Origin: Odontocerum albicorne
Lineage: Eukaryota; Arthropoda; Insecta; Trichoptera; Odontoceridae
Assembly: GCA_949825065.1 (NCBI GenBank)
Contig: OX463862.1
Coordinates: forward strand, 13,883,592 to 13,947,591
Length of the DNA: 64,000 nt
Reading direction: 5' to 3'
A model generated the notes under the pieces. That model did no database searches and was not told where the DNA came from. It was given only the letters and a program-made list of their open reading frames with translations. The translations under genes and the position numbers were made by a program. Positions within the stretch are counted from its first letter, which is position 1; every line of letters begins with the position of its first letter. Shown in pieces: positions 12,105 through 23,869 of this stretch.

Positions 12105-12295
12105 AGTACAACTTGGCGAGTGTTACAAGCTATCGAGCAAACTTTTCCTACCAACCATAAAGGTGTTTAAATAAGCCTTAAGTATGTACCAGACTGGTAA
12201 GATTTAAAAAAAATGAGTACCGATGGGAATCTAGCCTTCAATCTTCACGTTAGATGGCAGACGTTTTACCGACTGGGCTACGAAAATCGCTTATA
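12105..12295 (-). mobile_element. SINE-1
   Basis: Antisense order is visible: TATACAGTACAACTTGGCGAG, CCAACCATAAAGG, AAGCCTTAAG, CCAGACTGG, then the tRNA head GATGGGAATCTAGCC...GCAGACGTTTTACCGACTGG. Confidence 0.82.
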
Positions 12296-12620
12296 ATGAA
12301 AAACAACCCGTTTCCATTGTGATGTCAAGTATTTTATTGTGTAAAACAGAATTTAAAAAATGAAAGTTATAACGTGTACGAAATTTAAGCATAAAAAACT
12401 TTAATCGAGCCTTCGGTTCTACAGTGCCAGGGTTTACTGTATACAAAGAAACGTTATACAATACATTTATTCTTAAACCCATATCAATCAGTCGAGTGCC
12501 TTTAAATCTAAGTCGTTTTCTTACTATTGTTGTTTTCCTTTAATAAATAAACAAAATTAATTTTAAAAGGTTATAAAAAATTTCATCTAATATTTAATAA
12601 GAAAAAAAAAACTATTTAAT
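12296..12620. other. Intron, nothing recognised
   Basis: AT-rich spacer between SINE-1 and LINE-J; no supported gene. Confidence 0.5.
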
Positions 12621-13260
12621 ATGCAAAGGGATTACGATGCGGTCAACAAGTGTATCTACCTGGGTTATATTATTTCGAAGACTTCGAGAATGTGAAACAG
12701 AGATTCGAAGACGAATTGAAATAGCAAAATCAGCTTTGACAAATGTGATGAGGATATGGATTAACCAACTATACTGGGAAGAACTAAATTCCGTATATTT
12801 AAATCCCTAGCGTTCTCCAGAACACTGTATGGAGTGAAGACATGGACGATAAGAAAGAATGAAATACATATATAGATACCTTCGAAATGTGGTGTTGTAG
12901 ATTGATGCTTCGTATTCCATTACTGCAATGCGCACTAATATCTCTATTATCCAAGAATTAGAGATTACCAGAAAACTTTCGACATCAAACAGGAAAATAA
13001 TTCTAGCATACTTTTGGTATTTTGCCAGAAAGAATATCTAAAGTCTGGATGAGATGTTGATCACGGGGATAGTAAAGAGGAAATAAGGAAGAGGAAATTG
13101 ACATATAAGATGAATGGAGCAAATAAATGTAGTAACAGGGTCCTCTTTGAACGCTGCATTCAATGTGGTACAGGACCGGGAAGGATGGAGACACGTTCCA
13201 GATAAAACAGAGGATTACGACGTTCAACATTGAGCGCACATTGAAGAAGGAGAATCGATA
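12621..13260 (+). pseudogene. LINE-J reverse transcriptase C-terminal pseudogene
   Basis: Over 640 bp, in shifting frames, the plus strand reads the C-terminal half of an endonuclease/reverse-transcriptase: NKCIYLGYIISKTSR, ETEIRRRIEIAKSALTNV, MRIWINQLY, FEMWC-like residues, MRTNISIIQELEITRKLST, YFWYFARKN, MLITGIVKRK, TGSSLNAAFNVVQDRERWRH and finally EDYDVQH. The block order is that of a widespread insect LINE protein (KYLGSII ... EIRRRI ... FGHIxR ... RxRWR ... HDPQH). Several stops and frameshifts make it a dead copy. A second copy is at 19001-19306 (minus). It is followed 130 bp later by Mar-1. Confidence 0.85.
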
Positions 13261-13392
13261 AAACATTTGCAATTACCCCGCTTTATCCTTGAGTTAAGGA
13301 AGATTGTCATAAATTTGGTAGAATAAGGGTACATGAGAGACAAACATTGTAGAGATGTATGGACAATGGAAGCTTTATATTATGTCTATATA

Positions 13393-13952
13393 AAGGGTTT
13401 TTCAATTGAGCGTTTTTTTTAATTCTTTGATAAAACACAGATGGCGTCGCAAACTTGCATGAGTATTGTGACATTTGAGAAGTGTAATGAATGACATTTA
13501 TAAAAATGGAGTCGTATATGATACAATACAACAACGCGTTCAAATTAAGAATTATTTTATGTATTGTAATCTCCGGAAACGGTGATGTTAATTAGCCACC
13601 AAGATCATGTGATCTGACACCGTTGGACTATTTTCTCTGGAGTTACATGAAAAGCCAGGTCTATAAGAATGCCCCCCCATCAATTACTGAGCTAAAAAAC
13701 GAAATTATTCGCGTTATTGGTGAGTTAGAACCGCAATTATGCCAAAATGTCATTGAAAATTTGGACAAAAGAGTGGACATCTGTGGAGCTGCAAGAGGTA
13801 GACATTTGGTGAATATTGTTTTTTGTGTTTAAATGTCATACATTATACTTCAATGACCGATAAAAAGTTTTTTGAAATCAAAGCAAATTGTGTGTTTTAT
13901 TCAAGAATTTAAAAAAATAGAATTAAAAAAACCGCTCAATTTGAAAGACCCA
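13393..13952 (+). mobile_element. Mar-1 copy
   Basis: About 558 bp from AAGGGTTTTTCAATTGAGC to GCTCAATTTGAAAGACCC. Same fused transposase remnant; the C-terminal frame 13623-13832 is open and reads DYFLWSYMKSQVYKNAPPSI and ICGAARGRHLVNIVFCV. Confidence 0.9.
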
Positions 13953-14099
13953 AAGGATAACAACACATGATATTGAAAATCGACGCATGGTGGAGGGCGA
14001 ACTTATACATATAACATATATAGTATTATATTAGTAAGAAGGGAGGGAAAGATGATTTTTTTTGGTTAGTGGAAATAATTAAAAAGGAAGAAAAACTAA

Positions 14100-14310
14100 A
14101 CGTTTTTATAGGTCTAAAGCAAGGAGTATGTGGTAGGTCGAGGAAAACATAGATGGAAAAAGTTGATCATAATTTGAAAAAAGGGAAAGATCATGAATAA
14201 TGAAATATTACAAGGATGGAAAGAGGAGGCGCGGCGCACCAAGTTTAAAACATAACAGAGGTCCACGGTATTCAATGCTGAGCTCATAATTAAGAAGAAG
14301 AAGAATAAAA
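14100..14310 (+). mobile_element. Possible LINE-J 3' remnant
   Basis: GAGGTCCACGGTATTCAATGCTGAGC followed by A/G-rich AAGAAGAAGAAGAA resembles the 3' end of the 12.6-kb copy (AGAGGATTACGACGTTCAAC...). Weak, with no open frame. Confidence 0.4.
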
Positions 14311-15094
14311 ATAGATTACAAAGAGTTAAAGGAAAGCGATGTTAATAATTATATAAGATAAACAAATTATTATTTGAAACGCATTAACAATGATCTTAAT
14401 TTGGACATCAGTTAAGTGATTAAAAAATAATATATTTTTCTATCGAATATTCAATGATTCGTATAAAATTTATCGCTAGTTTATGTAAATATAAGAAATT
14501 AACATAGGTGTATGTACGGTAAGTTGTACACAATATTAATAAAATATTTGTAAAGGAAATTGTGATGTAATCCCTGAATGGAATTATGAACCGTTAACCA
14601 GTAGAATTGTTAGTTATTGGCCATTAATATTATGCTAATGGTTTGATTATAATGTTTACATGTCAATTTTATATGAAAATTGATCAGAAACTGTGTACAG
14701 ATTATAAAAGTTTAATTAAAAATGATAATATTGTTAGCCTGATCGAAAGTTGGCCAGGTTATCAAATAAGAGTAATTTTTAAAATAACACGGCAATATGG
14801 TGTACACGAATCTTAAATCTTCAAAATAGATTTCTTTTTCCCTTTGTAGTTTTATATTAAATGTTTTTTGTTGTTTGATAAAATAAATAAAACATTAATT
14901 TTCTTTGCATTTGCCACTGTTAAATAATTGAGTCCGGTGGTGGACTCAATTAATGAAAAGTGAGATTTAAAAAACTTCTTTCTACTTCGTCAAGTGAAGA
15001 GAAACTTTTTCCTCCTTTGTTGATTTCATTGGCTAAACCCCAAGATCCCAAAACCCAGTAATTCTAAACTCAAAGACTCGATTGATAGCCGTCC
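14311..15094. other. Intron, nothing recognised
   Basis: AT-rich unique sequence; no exon-like frame on either strand. Confidence 0.5.
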
Positions 15095-15340
15095 AGTTAC
15101 ATTTGCAATGTACATTTATTTTGTTTGTCTTTCTCCATTCATTCGTTCTGCATGTCCAAACTATATCAACGTACTCTTATTTATCTTACTTAACACATCA
15201 GCCTTAAGTACCCATTCATCCCTTATCACTTCATTCCGTATTGTGTCTCCATGTATTATTTTCTCACTATTTTTTCACGTTTACGTTTCACTCCATTATA
15301 TCAAAGTTGGCATCAGAATACTATTGTGAACTATCGCAAT
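15095..15340 (-). mobile_element. LINE-A fragment
   Basis: Antisense blocks: TTTGTCTTTCTCCATTCATTC, CATGTCCAAACTATATCA (WFGHVE complement), CATCAGCCTTAAGTACCCA, TTCATTCCGTATTGTGTC and CACTCCATTATATCAAAGTT. Confidence 0.78.
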
Positions 15341-15604
15341 CGTTGTAAATTATTATACAACACACACTCGTCTGTCCTAGTTTTATTTTAGATCTTGTGA
15401 CGCTAAAATATAGTATTGTCATCACCTTTCTCCTAACAAAAGACTGTTTGGTTCTACCTTGCCCAATGCATTAGTTCTTGGGCTGGCACTTTGCGTAATC
15501 CTGTGTGTTGAAGTGACAGCGAAGATAATCGGGATGGGAGGTATACTTAAATGAAGACGCGTTGTTTATTCTTTGGTATAGAATTACGTTTATTCATTAG
15601 GTAA

Positions 15605-15877
15605 ATTGCGTGGTAATAAGTATTTACAAACATACGTATTATCACGTCATTTACTTGTCGGGCGTTTTTCTACATCCATACAACTTTTACGATTTCTCTA
15701 TCAAAATTTCTTTCCTTCAAAATATTATCCACTTGATCCCATCATACTTTCTATAGTCTTTTTCTCACACTCCTTCCACTCACATTTGCACTACATATTT
15801 GTATCATTGGTCTTTCTTTATTCATTCGTTTCACATGCCAAAACAATATCAGGGCGATCTTCTTTATTTTTATTTAT
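15605..15877 (-). mobile_element. LINE-A fragment
   Basis: TATTATCACGTCATTTACTTG (complement of the family 3' end), TTCAAAATATTATCCACTTGA, ACTCACATTTGCACTACAT and CATGCCAAAACAATATCAG. It is cut at about 15877, where a SINE-3 begins. Confidence 0.78.
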
Positions 15878-16065
15878 ATCGGCAGTATCTTTCAATCAAC
15901 CAGACAAAAATAAATGAACCAAGTCATATGATCGCAAAAAAAATATTAGAATGAATTCATCTTTATGAAATTTATGAACAAATACATTATAAAGTAAAAT
16001 TAAGATATCATCAATCAAAGGAAAAGGAAAGGATGGTGGAGAGGAAAGAAAAATAAGGAATGAAT
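15878..16065 (-). mobile_element. SINE-3
   Basis: Antisense of the 53130 and 58540 copies: CGGCAGTATCTTTCAATCAA (tail shared with SINE-1), CAAGTCATATGATCGCAAAA, then GATATCATCAATCAAAGGAA and GGATGGTGGAGAGGAAAG. Confidence 0.75.
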
Positions 16066-16109
16066 CACGTTATATTAGAGTACAAATTAAGAGACTTTTC
16101 AGTCACTTC

Positions 16110-16365
16110 TTAAAGCATGCCAAAGATGGAGCGAGTCTAACATTAGTTTGTAATTTCTTCATGTTTCTCAACACATCAGCCTTAAGTATAAATTCATCCC
16201 GTATCACTTAATTACGTATTCTGTCAAATGCTGTCATTCCATGTGTGTTTAGTGTTTAGCGAAGAAGAAAGACGAATGCCTTAAGTTAGTTGAAAAGACG
16301 CCTGTTATCTAGCCCGGGGGAGTTGCGGGCTTAATTGTCTTTGGTATCCAAATTATTTGTAAAAA
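16110..16365 (-). mobile_element. LINE-A remnant, with a tRNA-like SINE head after it
   Basis: TCAACACATCAGCCTTAAGT and TCCCGTATCACTTAATTACG at 16160-16220 are LINE-A antisense. At 16290-16345, on the plus strand, GACGCCTGTTATCTAGCCCG...GTTGCGGGCTTAATT looks like a degraded SINE-1 head. Confidence 0.65.
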
Positions 16366-16424
16366 TGTTGATTACTGTATCAATTGGTATTGGAACATAT
16401 TGAAAAAAAAAACTCAAGACTTAC

Positions 16425-16614
16425 CTCCGTAAAACTCCTCCGAGTAAAGATGCGTTAAGGCATTCTGGAGGTGATAATCTTCTTTGGACCTCTGCAACGG
16501 TGACTTTGTATTTGCTGGTGCTGGATAGCAGACTCAGTCTTCCTGGTACGGAGCAGAATACGTCACTCGGTGAGCCTCCACCCATTCCTCCTCCCATGTC
16601 TTTGCCTTTCATAT
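16425..16614 (-). CDS. TfAP-2: Transcription factor AP-2, exon opening the DNA-binding domain
   Basis: A 190-bp exon (2 nt + 62 codons + 2 nt) with acceptor CATCTTTTCAG and donor CGGAG|GTAAGTC. It encodes a Gly/Met-rich lead ([17 protein letters not shown]) followed by the invariant AP-2 block: [19 protein letters not shown], then [18 protein letters not shown] and LLGGVLRR. This is the start of the AP-2 basic DNA-binding domain and is close to identical to human TFAP2A, so the gene identity is secure. The exon breaks inside the second Arg of VLRR, the vertebrate exon boundary, so the next exon should begin (R)AKSKNGG. I found no such exon between 16424 and 1, so at least 16.4 kb of intron follows. 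The exon is in the largest intron interval, 20.8 kb from the preceding exon. Confidence 0.97.
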
Positions 16615-16714
16615 CTGAAAAGATGAAGAGCAAAATATCAACAAACATCTTTTTTATAAATGTTTTCAATACTGAAGAGCTGAATGGTCAAGTATTGGAA
16701 GTATAATATATATG

Positions 16715-16935
16715 CAAAAGGGATACACTCCACAAAACATGTAAGACGCTTGCCTCCCAGCTCGGGGATTGTGAGTTCGATTTCCATTGGTGCAAAAAAG
16801 ATTTCTCTCCGGTTTTCAATTAAAGCCCTTTTAGCGTATTTCTGGTAGATTGGAAGGGATAGCCACATTGTAAAAACCCGCCAGATTATACTGTTTACAA
16901 CGAAAGTGTAAATACATTACAATAATCATTATTTT
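16715..16935 (+). mobile_element. SINE-1
   Basis: Head TGTAAGACGCTTGCCTCCC ... TGTGAGTTCGATTTCCATTG, body CTCCGGTTTTCAATTAAAGC, tail TTGGAAGGGATAGCCACATT ... AACGAAAGTGTAAATACATT. It sits 100 bp upstream of the AP-2 exon acceptor, on the opposite strand. Confidence 0.85.
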
Positions 16936-17839
16936 TGTTTATTACAAATTGTATTTATATAGATTTAATTATTTAATATTAATTCCGAAACGTCGAAAAT
17001 GCAATGTGACATAACTGTCAGTTTAGTTTGTCCGTGTCCGCTGCAGGAGGCGCTAACGTTATTTTTTCTGATTTCTTAACTTTTTTATATACACCGATAT
17101 ATAAATAAAAATATATAAACATTTCTGTATACGAATGTCAACTTTTGTCAAAATTTCAAAGTGATCGGTAGAGAACTTTCGGAGATTAGTCATTTTCTAT
17201 ATACGAACATTTACATTTTTATTTATATAGATATTAAAAAAAACATAGATCCATGATATATGTATGTAAAAAATGATCAAGTAAATTAAACTATTATTAC
17301 TTTTTATGGATTGAATTGCGCCTTAAAATGTTGTTACTTACAAACCCATACAAAGTAGTTGGATCTCCCTTTAAACATCACAGAACAGGTAAAATATGAG
17401 ACGGGTCTTTTTTTGTATATAAACAACAAATTATTGTATACACGTATCATATAAAACACAGTTAACAAGTTTCTCACATGCTTGGAATCATCTTCTAAAA
17501 AATATCATCTTTGGTGAGTTGATTGAAAGCATAAGAAAACATGGAGGAGAACTTTAAATATATAAATATCTGCTTCATGAGACTTTCGAAGTAATATTGT
17601 AAATAGCCACCCAAAAATAAGATCTAATAGCACAGGGTCCAGCCAAATGGAATGAAACTGTTAACAGCTATCAAATACCAAATATACATAGAAGACGCTG
17701 AAAAGCTGAAAAACCGATGCCTTGCGGTTGGATTTTTTCTTGACATTTCTTTGGCGGTGTGTAAGGTTTGATTGCTATGTTGTTTGCCAACATATTTTTA
17801 GACTATATGTTAATGATATTGTATTATGTTATATTTTTG
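16936..17839. other. Intron, nothing recognised
   Basis: AT-rich; CGTCGAAAATGCAATGTGAC to GGAGGCGCTAACG (16990-17060) is a small GC-richer patch with no assignment. Confidence 0.5.
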
Positions 17840-18000
17840 TTGCATACGGCACAACCTGTTGGGATTATTCGCTACATGACCATAAATATGTTAAATATAC
17901 CTTTAGTCAAAACCAGACATAAAGCTCTTTTAATAATTCCACGGGAATCGACCTCCCGGTTTATAAGGCTGGCTTACAAACTAGGCAACAGAGATTGTTG
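17840..18000 (-). mobile_element. SINE-1
   Basis: CATACGGCACAACCTGTTGGG, AAAACCAGACATAAAGC, then head GGGAATCGACCTCCCGG...GGCTGGCTTACAAACTAGGC in antisense order. Open frames across it are incidental. Confidence 0.8.
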
Positions 18001-18279
18001 ATAAAAGTTTGATATTTGTTTTTATCTCGTACACAAATATTAAAATATACGTTTAAAAAGTTCCAAGAATTGTTTTACTTAAAGAGCCAAAGGTGAATGA
18101 AATAAACATGTGACTCCTCCCTGACAGCGTGTAAGTACACCTGCTGCTCTTAAAAGAACGCCAACGCATGTCGCATATTGGAATACATATTTGTAAACTA
18201 GTTTGAAGAACTATAAGTCTACATATTAAACATTTCCATATTGCGCTGCTTACTAAATAGTTCTGTGGTGCAAGTTTAT

Positions 18280-18990
18280 ACAAAGTATGTTAACACTCCA
18301 TCATAGAAAGAATGCGGCCATTATATCATAAACAGTTCGAATTCATCATATTTCTCGAATTTCTTACAGTTTTTTTCACCATTGGTTGATCGTTGTGAAG
18401 TTTGCGCAAGAAGTTCATATGTTATAACTGAGAACAAGTGGAAATCACGTTTAAATCATTTTCATTTTTCAAAATTTCTGGGTTGGTTTTTAAATAGTGT
18501 TACAAACGTAATGTTGATTTGCCAACATTTCAATTTTGATTTTTACTCACCCAAATAGTATATAAATCAAGTTCCTTTTGCAAAATCCGATGTAATCTAT
18601 GTTACTATTGTATATAAATAAAAACTAGTAAAAAGATCTAGCTCGTGGATAATATCATCAACATATAGTATCCATCCACACGTATTACTCAAATTTGTTA
18701 TAAATTGTAAATCTTTTATATCAAATTATACTTTCAAATTTCTAAAGAATCGTTCAATCGACCATATACACAATAACATACTTCTCTAGTTTATTACAGT
18801 TTTCTGACCATGGGTTGATCGTTGTGAAGTTAGAGCAAGCAAGCTAACGTCATGATTTTAGTACTCGAAATACTCCAGACTTAAAATTACTCCAAAATTT
18901 ACCTGGGTTGATATATTAAAACGTAGTTTTGAATAGTCAAAATTGTAACTTTGATTTGCATCCACGCCAATGCTATTCAATTCTCGATCC
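18280..18990. repeat. Diverged tandem duplication of a 400-bp module
   Basis: TTACAGTTTTTTTCACCATTGG...GATCGTTGTGAAGTTTG at 18364 recurs at 18797 (TTACAGTTTTCTGACCATGGG...GATCGTTGTGAAGTTAG); both are followed by a GGGTTG...TTTGATTT tract. A related segment, TATTACTCAAATTTGTTATAA at 18682, appears again at about 19823. An old, unidentified repeat. Confidence 0.75.
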
Positions 18991-18994
18991 GTTC

Positions 18995-19306
18995 TAAAAA
19001 TCAGATCTTATGCGGCGTCGTGGTCTGTATGCCAAGGAACGTGTCCCACACTGAAATTTTTGTATGATATGTTATGTTGTGCACATTATTTTCTAGTATT
19101 CTCAACAATCCGTTGTCCGAAGAGTCAGTGGCAAAGATGAACAAGTAGCAATCTTCATTTGGTCGTTTCTGCACATAGGAATTACCGCTGCTTCTGCGAC
19201 ACTTCGAATTACCAGCCACCATGAGTCTGTCCATACCATCACTGCGCGAAACGTGACCGAAGAACTTAACAATGTGACGTATAATCTTAACAGTTCTTTG
19301 AGACAT
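18995..19306 (-). pseudogene. LINE-J reverse transcriptase C-terminal remnant
   Basis: The minus-strand frame reads FFGHVSRSDGMDRLMVAGN followed by CRRSSGNS, the FGHI/V...LVVTGKVEGRRxRGR block of LINE-J, then diverges. Open for about 100 codons but rearranged after the block, so not a functional gene. See the fuller copy at 12621. Confidence 0.75.
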
Positions 19307-20219
19307 TAAGTTCTTCTAATAAATATGCATTTTTATCATCGTTCTGGCCACGAAACACATTGTAATAGTCTCCTACTCAGTACCTCGAAAAGGTCTATCC
19401 TTGTTATTTTTCTAGCCTTTACTGTCAAAGTTTCTGAGGCATATTATGAAATCATGGTTTTTAAAAGACGTATTCGATATTCGTGCAATGTGCAAATACG
19501 TGGGGTAAAAGCCTGAAAAAATGCCTAAGTGACAATTAAGGGGAGCAGTACTTTCGAAGTTCGAACAAGAAACATCGTACAAATGTCCGCAAAACACTGG
19601 ACATTTGGTCAAACGCCCACCAATAGTCTCCAACACCACCTATATAAAAAAAGTCTATTTTTGAAAATTTTCTGGCTTGTATTGTTCAAGTCGTTGAGGC
19701 ATACATAAATATTAAAACAATCAGGGATTTAACAAGACGTTTTTGAGATATCAAATATACAATACAAATTAGAAAAAAATATAACAGCGTATGGATATGA
19801 TATCATCGACATAAACCCATATATTACTCACATTTGTTATAAATTGTAAATCTCTAATGTCAAATTATAGTCGCTCGTTGCCCGAGTTAGTACGACCGGT
19901 TCAGCCAATAGACGTCTCGCATTCACTATAATAAATATTAACATAAGCTTATGCTGGCCGATGCCGTTCAATGCGTACTTGTTTAAAATAATATGTGCTA
20001 TTAGATGCATAAATCAGATACTTGCAGTGTGTAGAATTAATTAAATTCTAAGTACGATTCTAATGTTGGAATGGTTACATAAAGAAAATGTCGTCCAGTG
20101 GATCACGTGTGCAGTGTCTGTCTCCTAATAGATAATCTAGCAATAAATCTATGGTCTACCTTTAAAAGGGGTGAAAAATTGATCATGTTTTGTGAATTTC
20201 GTTATAAGGAAAAAATACG
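19307..20219. other. Intron, old repeat relics only
   Basis: 19785-19875 is a relic of the 18.6-kb module (TATTACTCACATTTGTTATA). 19520-19640 is GC-richer with an open minus frame but no recognisable motif or splice pair. Confidence 0.45.
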
Positions 20220-20284
20220 TTTTCTTTTCAATTTATTGTATTGTATTTCACTTTCGTTGTACCCAGTACAACCTAGCAGATTAA
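20220..20284 (-). mobile_element. SINE-1 3' tail fragment
   Basis: TTGTATTGTATTTCACTTTCG and GTACCCAGTACAACCTAGCAG are the antisense of the SINE-1 3' end (ending in GTGTAATACAATACAA). Confidence 0.75.
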
Positions 20285-20485
20285 TACATACATGCATACA
20301 TACCACACGTCATTTCCCTGTCGTAGTAGGCAAATAAAACAGGGCACCAGACTTTCTTATCTCGACACGCTTCCTTTCCCTTTTCTAAATTCATATACCC
20401 TCTTCCTTCTTCTACCATGCCTTCTACCCTCATTTACAATACATATTTGTTTTATTAGTCTTTGGTTCATTCGTTCTACAATCTC
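20285..20485 (-). mobile_element. LINE-A 3' end
   Basis: ACATACCACACGTCATTTCCC, GTCGTAGTAGGCAAATAAAA, CCAGACTTTCTTATCTCGAC and TTTTATTAGTCTTTGGTTC are the antisense of LINE-A from its terminus inward. Confidence 0.8.
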
Positions 20486-20794
20486 TTAAATTTACTGTAA
20501 TCCTTGAAATATATATTTTTTAATATTATTTAATATACTCGTACTTTATTTTGTCATAATGTTTTAGTGTAACACAAACATTTTTACTGTTGTTTTGATC
20601 AAATAAGTCTTAAAATTTTTAATTGTTTTATGCATATTTTTTTTTGTACTTGTTTTGTTTGGTCTTTGTACGAATCAGGGAAACCTGTTATGTGCAAAGA
20701 ACGTGAAAAAATAAATTAATAAATGGAGTTTAATAAAGTAAATTAATACTTCCACCCGTCTGCATATGTTTAAAAAAAATATTTGATAAGCAGA

Positions 20795-21400
20795 TCGTAG
20801 AAGACTAACTAAGGGAAGACATCTACAAAGAAACCTTTGTAGATCTTCCGATATGTGATAGTATCACATTCGGCTTTAGGTGTAGTATATGTGTGTAATA
20901 TTTATATACGCTCTAGCATTTAGGGCAGGCAATTCCACGCTATAAGACTAGCAATGGCAAAATCCTTGTTATAATACCATACCCTTTTGGATTGATTCGG
21001 AATGTTCAATTTATTCCGTAAAGACGAAATCGTCTTAAAGTTCTATTTGTTGATATGTGGGTACATTTCATATTCACAATACTCTGTGCCACAATGCTTC
21101 GAATGTATTTAATACAATATTGTTACAAGTTTGTCTTGCCCTATATAAGAGCTGACACTGTGTCATTTGATCGTCCTCAATAAATAAACTTAACACTACT
21201 CCTCTCCAAAACATCATCTCTCAAGTACAGATTCGAAAAATACAATGGAGACATCTTTTTAAGGAGTTTGAAATCAATCCGTTGGCAACACTTGACCCAA
21301 TGTATATCTTTTTAGAAGCGGACTAATATAATAATACATGTAAATAGAAAACTTAATATTTAAATCCGTAAAAATCGAAGCAATCTTTAACAATACTATA
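20795..21400 (-). pseudogene. CRT element: reverse transcriptase C-terminus joined to its 3' region
   Basis: On the minus strand the order is a degraded CR1-like RT end (complement of CAATGGAGACATC...GTTGGCAACACTTGACCC, then AWNCLP near 20935) running directly into CTACACCTAAAGCCGAATGTG and CATATCGGAAGATCTAC. The RT blocks match the better copy at 42734-43077. This junction is what links the TACACCTAAAGC module to a LINE. Confidence 0.72.
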
Positions 21401-22189
21401 TTTAGAATGACTTTAAACTATAAAGAAGACATGGATGAATAAATCTTAATATATATTTATCTAATCCTTAAGAATAAAAGAGACGTTTTGTAATAGGAAA
21501 GCTTTCTTTTGTTACTTAATGGCGTATCTTATAATATATGCAGGCATTTCAAAATGGCTGTTCTGCATATCTAGGTTAATGTTCAATTAGGGACTATTGT
21601 AACAAGGTTGCTGCGATCTTTGTTTTGTATTTTATTTTTCAACATTGTTGAATGCAATTATAGAGCTGTCAAAGTCGTTTTAGTTTTGACAGGCCAGAGG
21701 TAACGGCTTGTCGAAGATTTTAACAAATGTTAGTCGAAGTGAAGTCATAGAAAAAAATCGTTTGCAAGATGAACCAACTTTGTCTATGGTAGAATTTAAG
21801 TGTCAGTGAGTATTTTTTTAAGATCATCGAGTAGGAATAAGTTATTCATCATCATCACCATGATGCCATGTCTTTATTGGGGTAGGCAGATATAGTATAT
21901 CTCCATTTCATTCTATTCTAATATACGAGTATTCTAGTATTGTAAATTGATTTTTCTTATAATTATTTTTCTATGTCATTTTGTTATATTGATTATAAAA
22001 CCATCATCATAATAGGCATTGTAAACCGAGACAACAGATCTTCAAGTCTTTATATGAGTACCTCGTCATGTATACTCTCCTATTATAAAGGCATTTCATT
22101 CATATCTCTTTGAGAAAATAATTTATTTGGTCGTGCAACGTTTTTTACAGGTATTCCCAAATGTGTTAGGCTACAAATTATACTACATA
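21401..22189. other. Intron; trace of a LINE-A 3' end only
   Basis: CATCATCATCACCATGATGCC...ATTGGGGTAGGCAGATATAG at 21846-21896 resembles the antisense LINE-A 3' end. The rest is unassigned. TACGAGTA at 21924. Confidence 0.5.
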
Positions 22190-22700
22190 CAGACCATCAC
22201 ACCGCTGCCCTGCTAGGGTAGGCATATAGAACAGCGCTCTAGACTTTCCTATCTCGACATATATATTTCGCCTCTTCACATCCACACACTTTCTTGTACG
22301 GCTCCTCCGATTTCTCTTACATTTCTATCTTTCTAAATATCATTAACTTGATCCAAACATACTTTCTTTGGTCTGTCTCTATAACGCTTTCCATTCACAT
22401 TTACGCTGTACATTTGTTTTGTTAGTTTTTTTCATTTCTTCGTTCTACGTGTCCAAACCATCTCGTAGTACTCTTCTTCAAATCACTCAACACTTAAGCC
22501 TTAAGTTCACATCATCTCTAATAACTTCATTTCGTATTCTATCATACATATTCACCTCATGTATTCTTCTATGAGCACGCATTTCTACAGGATTTATTCG
22601 TCTCTTTTAAGTCTTTTTCCTCGTCCATGTTTGTTTCATCAATTAAAGCCTTCCAATTACAAAGGCTTTTAATGAAAGTTGACGAAATGTTGTACAATGG
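22190..22700 (-). mobile_element. LINE-A, 500-bp 3' copy
   Basis: A good antisense copy: CATCACACCGCTGCCCTGC, TAGGGTAGGCATATAGAACAG, CATTAACTTGATCCAAACATA, CATTCACATTTACGCTGTAC, ACGTGTCCAAACCATCTCG, TTAAGTTCACATCATCTC and TCGTCCATGTTTGTTTCATC. Frames are broken. Confidence 0.82.
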
Positions 22701-22724
22701 AAGTATAGCTGTACTATAGTTTAA

Positions 22725-23130
22725 TCGGATGGCAGCGTGAAGTGTGATATTGAAAGAAGAGTGGCAGTAGGCAATAGAGTGAATGGTGTGGTATACATAT
22801 ATTGTATTTCTCACTATAAGCAGACGCAAAGTTGACCTGCGTATAGTGAAATCTTGGTCCAAACATGCAAACGAAACTTGAATGGGACAAAAAAGCGATG
22901 AAAACAAGATAAATGTAGTATAAATGAGACCGTTGTGTAGTATGTGTGGAGAAATACTATTACGAAAGATAGCGCATTGAAAGAAAATGCAGTGTTTAAG
23001 ATGAAGAAATGAGAATTGAGTTGATTTGGTCATGTAGAAAAGAATAAAACACTGAAAAAATAATCTATACAAGTAGTATATATAAGGCATGAGAAGTTTG
23101 CGAGAACCTTGAAACGAGGCTCGACCAAAT
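22725..23130 (+). mobile_element. LINE-A, head-to-head with the preceding copy
   Basis: The plus strand reads CDIERRVAVGNRVNGVVY (the xDIERRVxxGNKVNG block of the RT), later MKK and LSWFGHVEK-like residues. Broken by stops. Confidence 0.72.
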
Positions 23131-23869
23131 TTATTAAATTACGATACAGAATAAATTTATAAACTTGAATAACCCAGTTTTTTTTTCGACCCCTACATTT
23201 TAATTGCTTATTTTGGACGGGAGAAAGAATTAGGATACTTATGAAATAAGAAAGGTACCTAACAAGGTAGAAAAATACCCCCTTTTCCAGAAGGGTGAAA
23301 AGTTATCTATGGTGGAATGTCAAAAATATTTGAGGGGGTAGAGTTTTAAATTTTTCATCAAAGGTAAAATTTTCTTTTTTATTTTGTTTTAAGCTAAAAA
23401 TGTTATGTGTTTTTTTTAAATAATATTTTAATAAAAATGTGACCTGCCGTTTTGTGGAATTTACAAAAAGGGGTGTTATTTTAAAAAAATTCTTTATATT
23501 TTAAGATTTAGAATATTAAATGGTTAATAAAGGCGAGTAATAATTATAACAGTATTTTTTTTTAAAAACAAACATAAAAATATTTTTTAGACATTTGCAA
23601 TATACGTTAAAACTCTAATTTTATTTATTTCTTTCTATATTTAAAGAAAGATAGTTTTGTTTTTATAGTTTTTTTATTTGTAATTAATTGGTAACAATAT
23701 AAAATACTTGTTTTAGCAAATGTCGTTCAAAGTTTTTAGTTTACTCGAGGTTTTAATAAATTAAGGCATTTTACATCGATCTGGTTGTTTGGAAAAAAAA
23801 AAGCCATATGGAAAAAAGTTCGCGAAGTTACACTATATATAACAGAAGGAAAACAAAATAAAATCTTAT
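23131..23869. other. Intron, nothing recognised
   Basis: AT-rich with A/T homopolymers. 23240-23350 contains CCCCCTTTTCCAGAAGGG, a short inverted repeat without further context. Confidence 0.5.

Noticed and set aside
1..16424. Search for the next AP-2 exon (AKSKNGG ... LPAGRRKAANVTLL)
   Set aside because: Not found on the minus strand by eye; GC-rich candidates there are all repeat fragments.
22569..23090. 173-codon minus-strand open frame
   Set aside because: Runs across two head-to-head LINE-A fragments; hydrophobic content is an antisense artefact.
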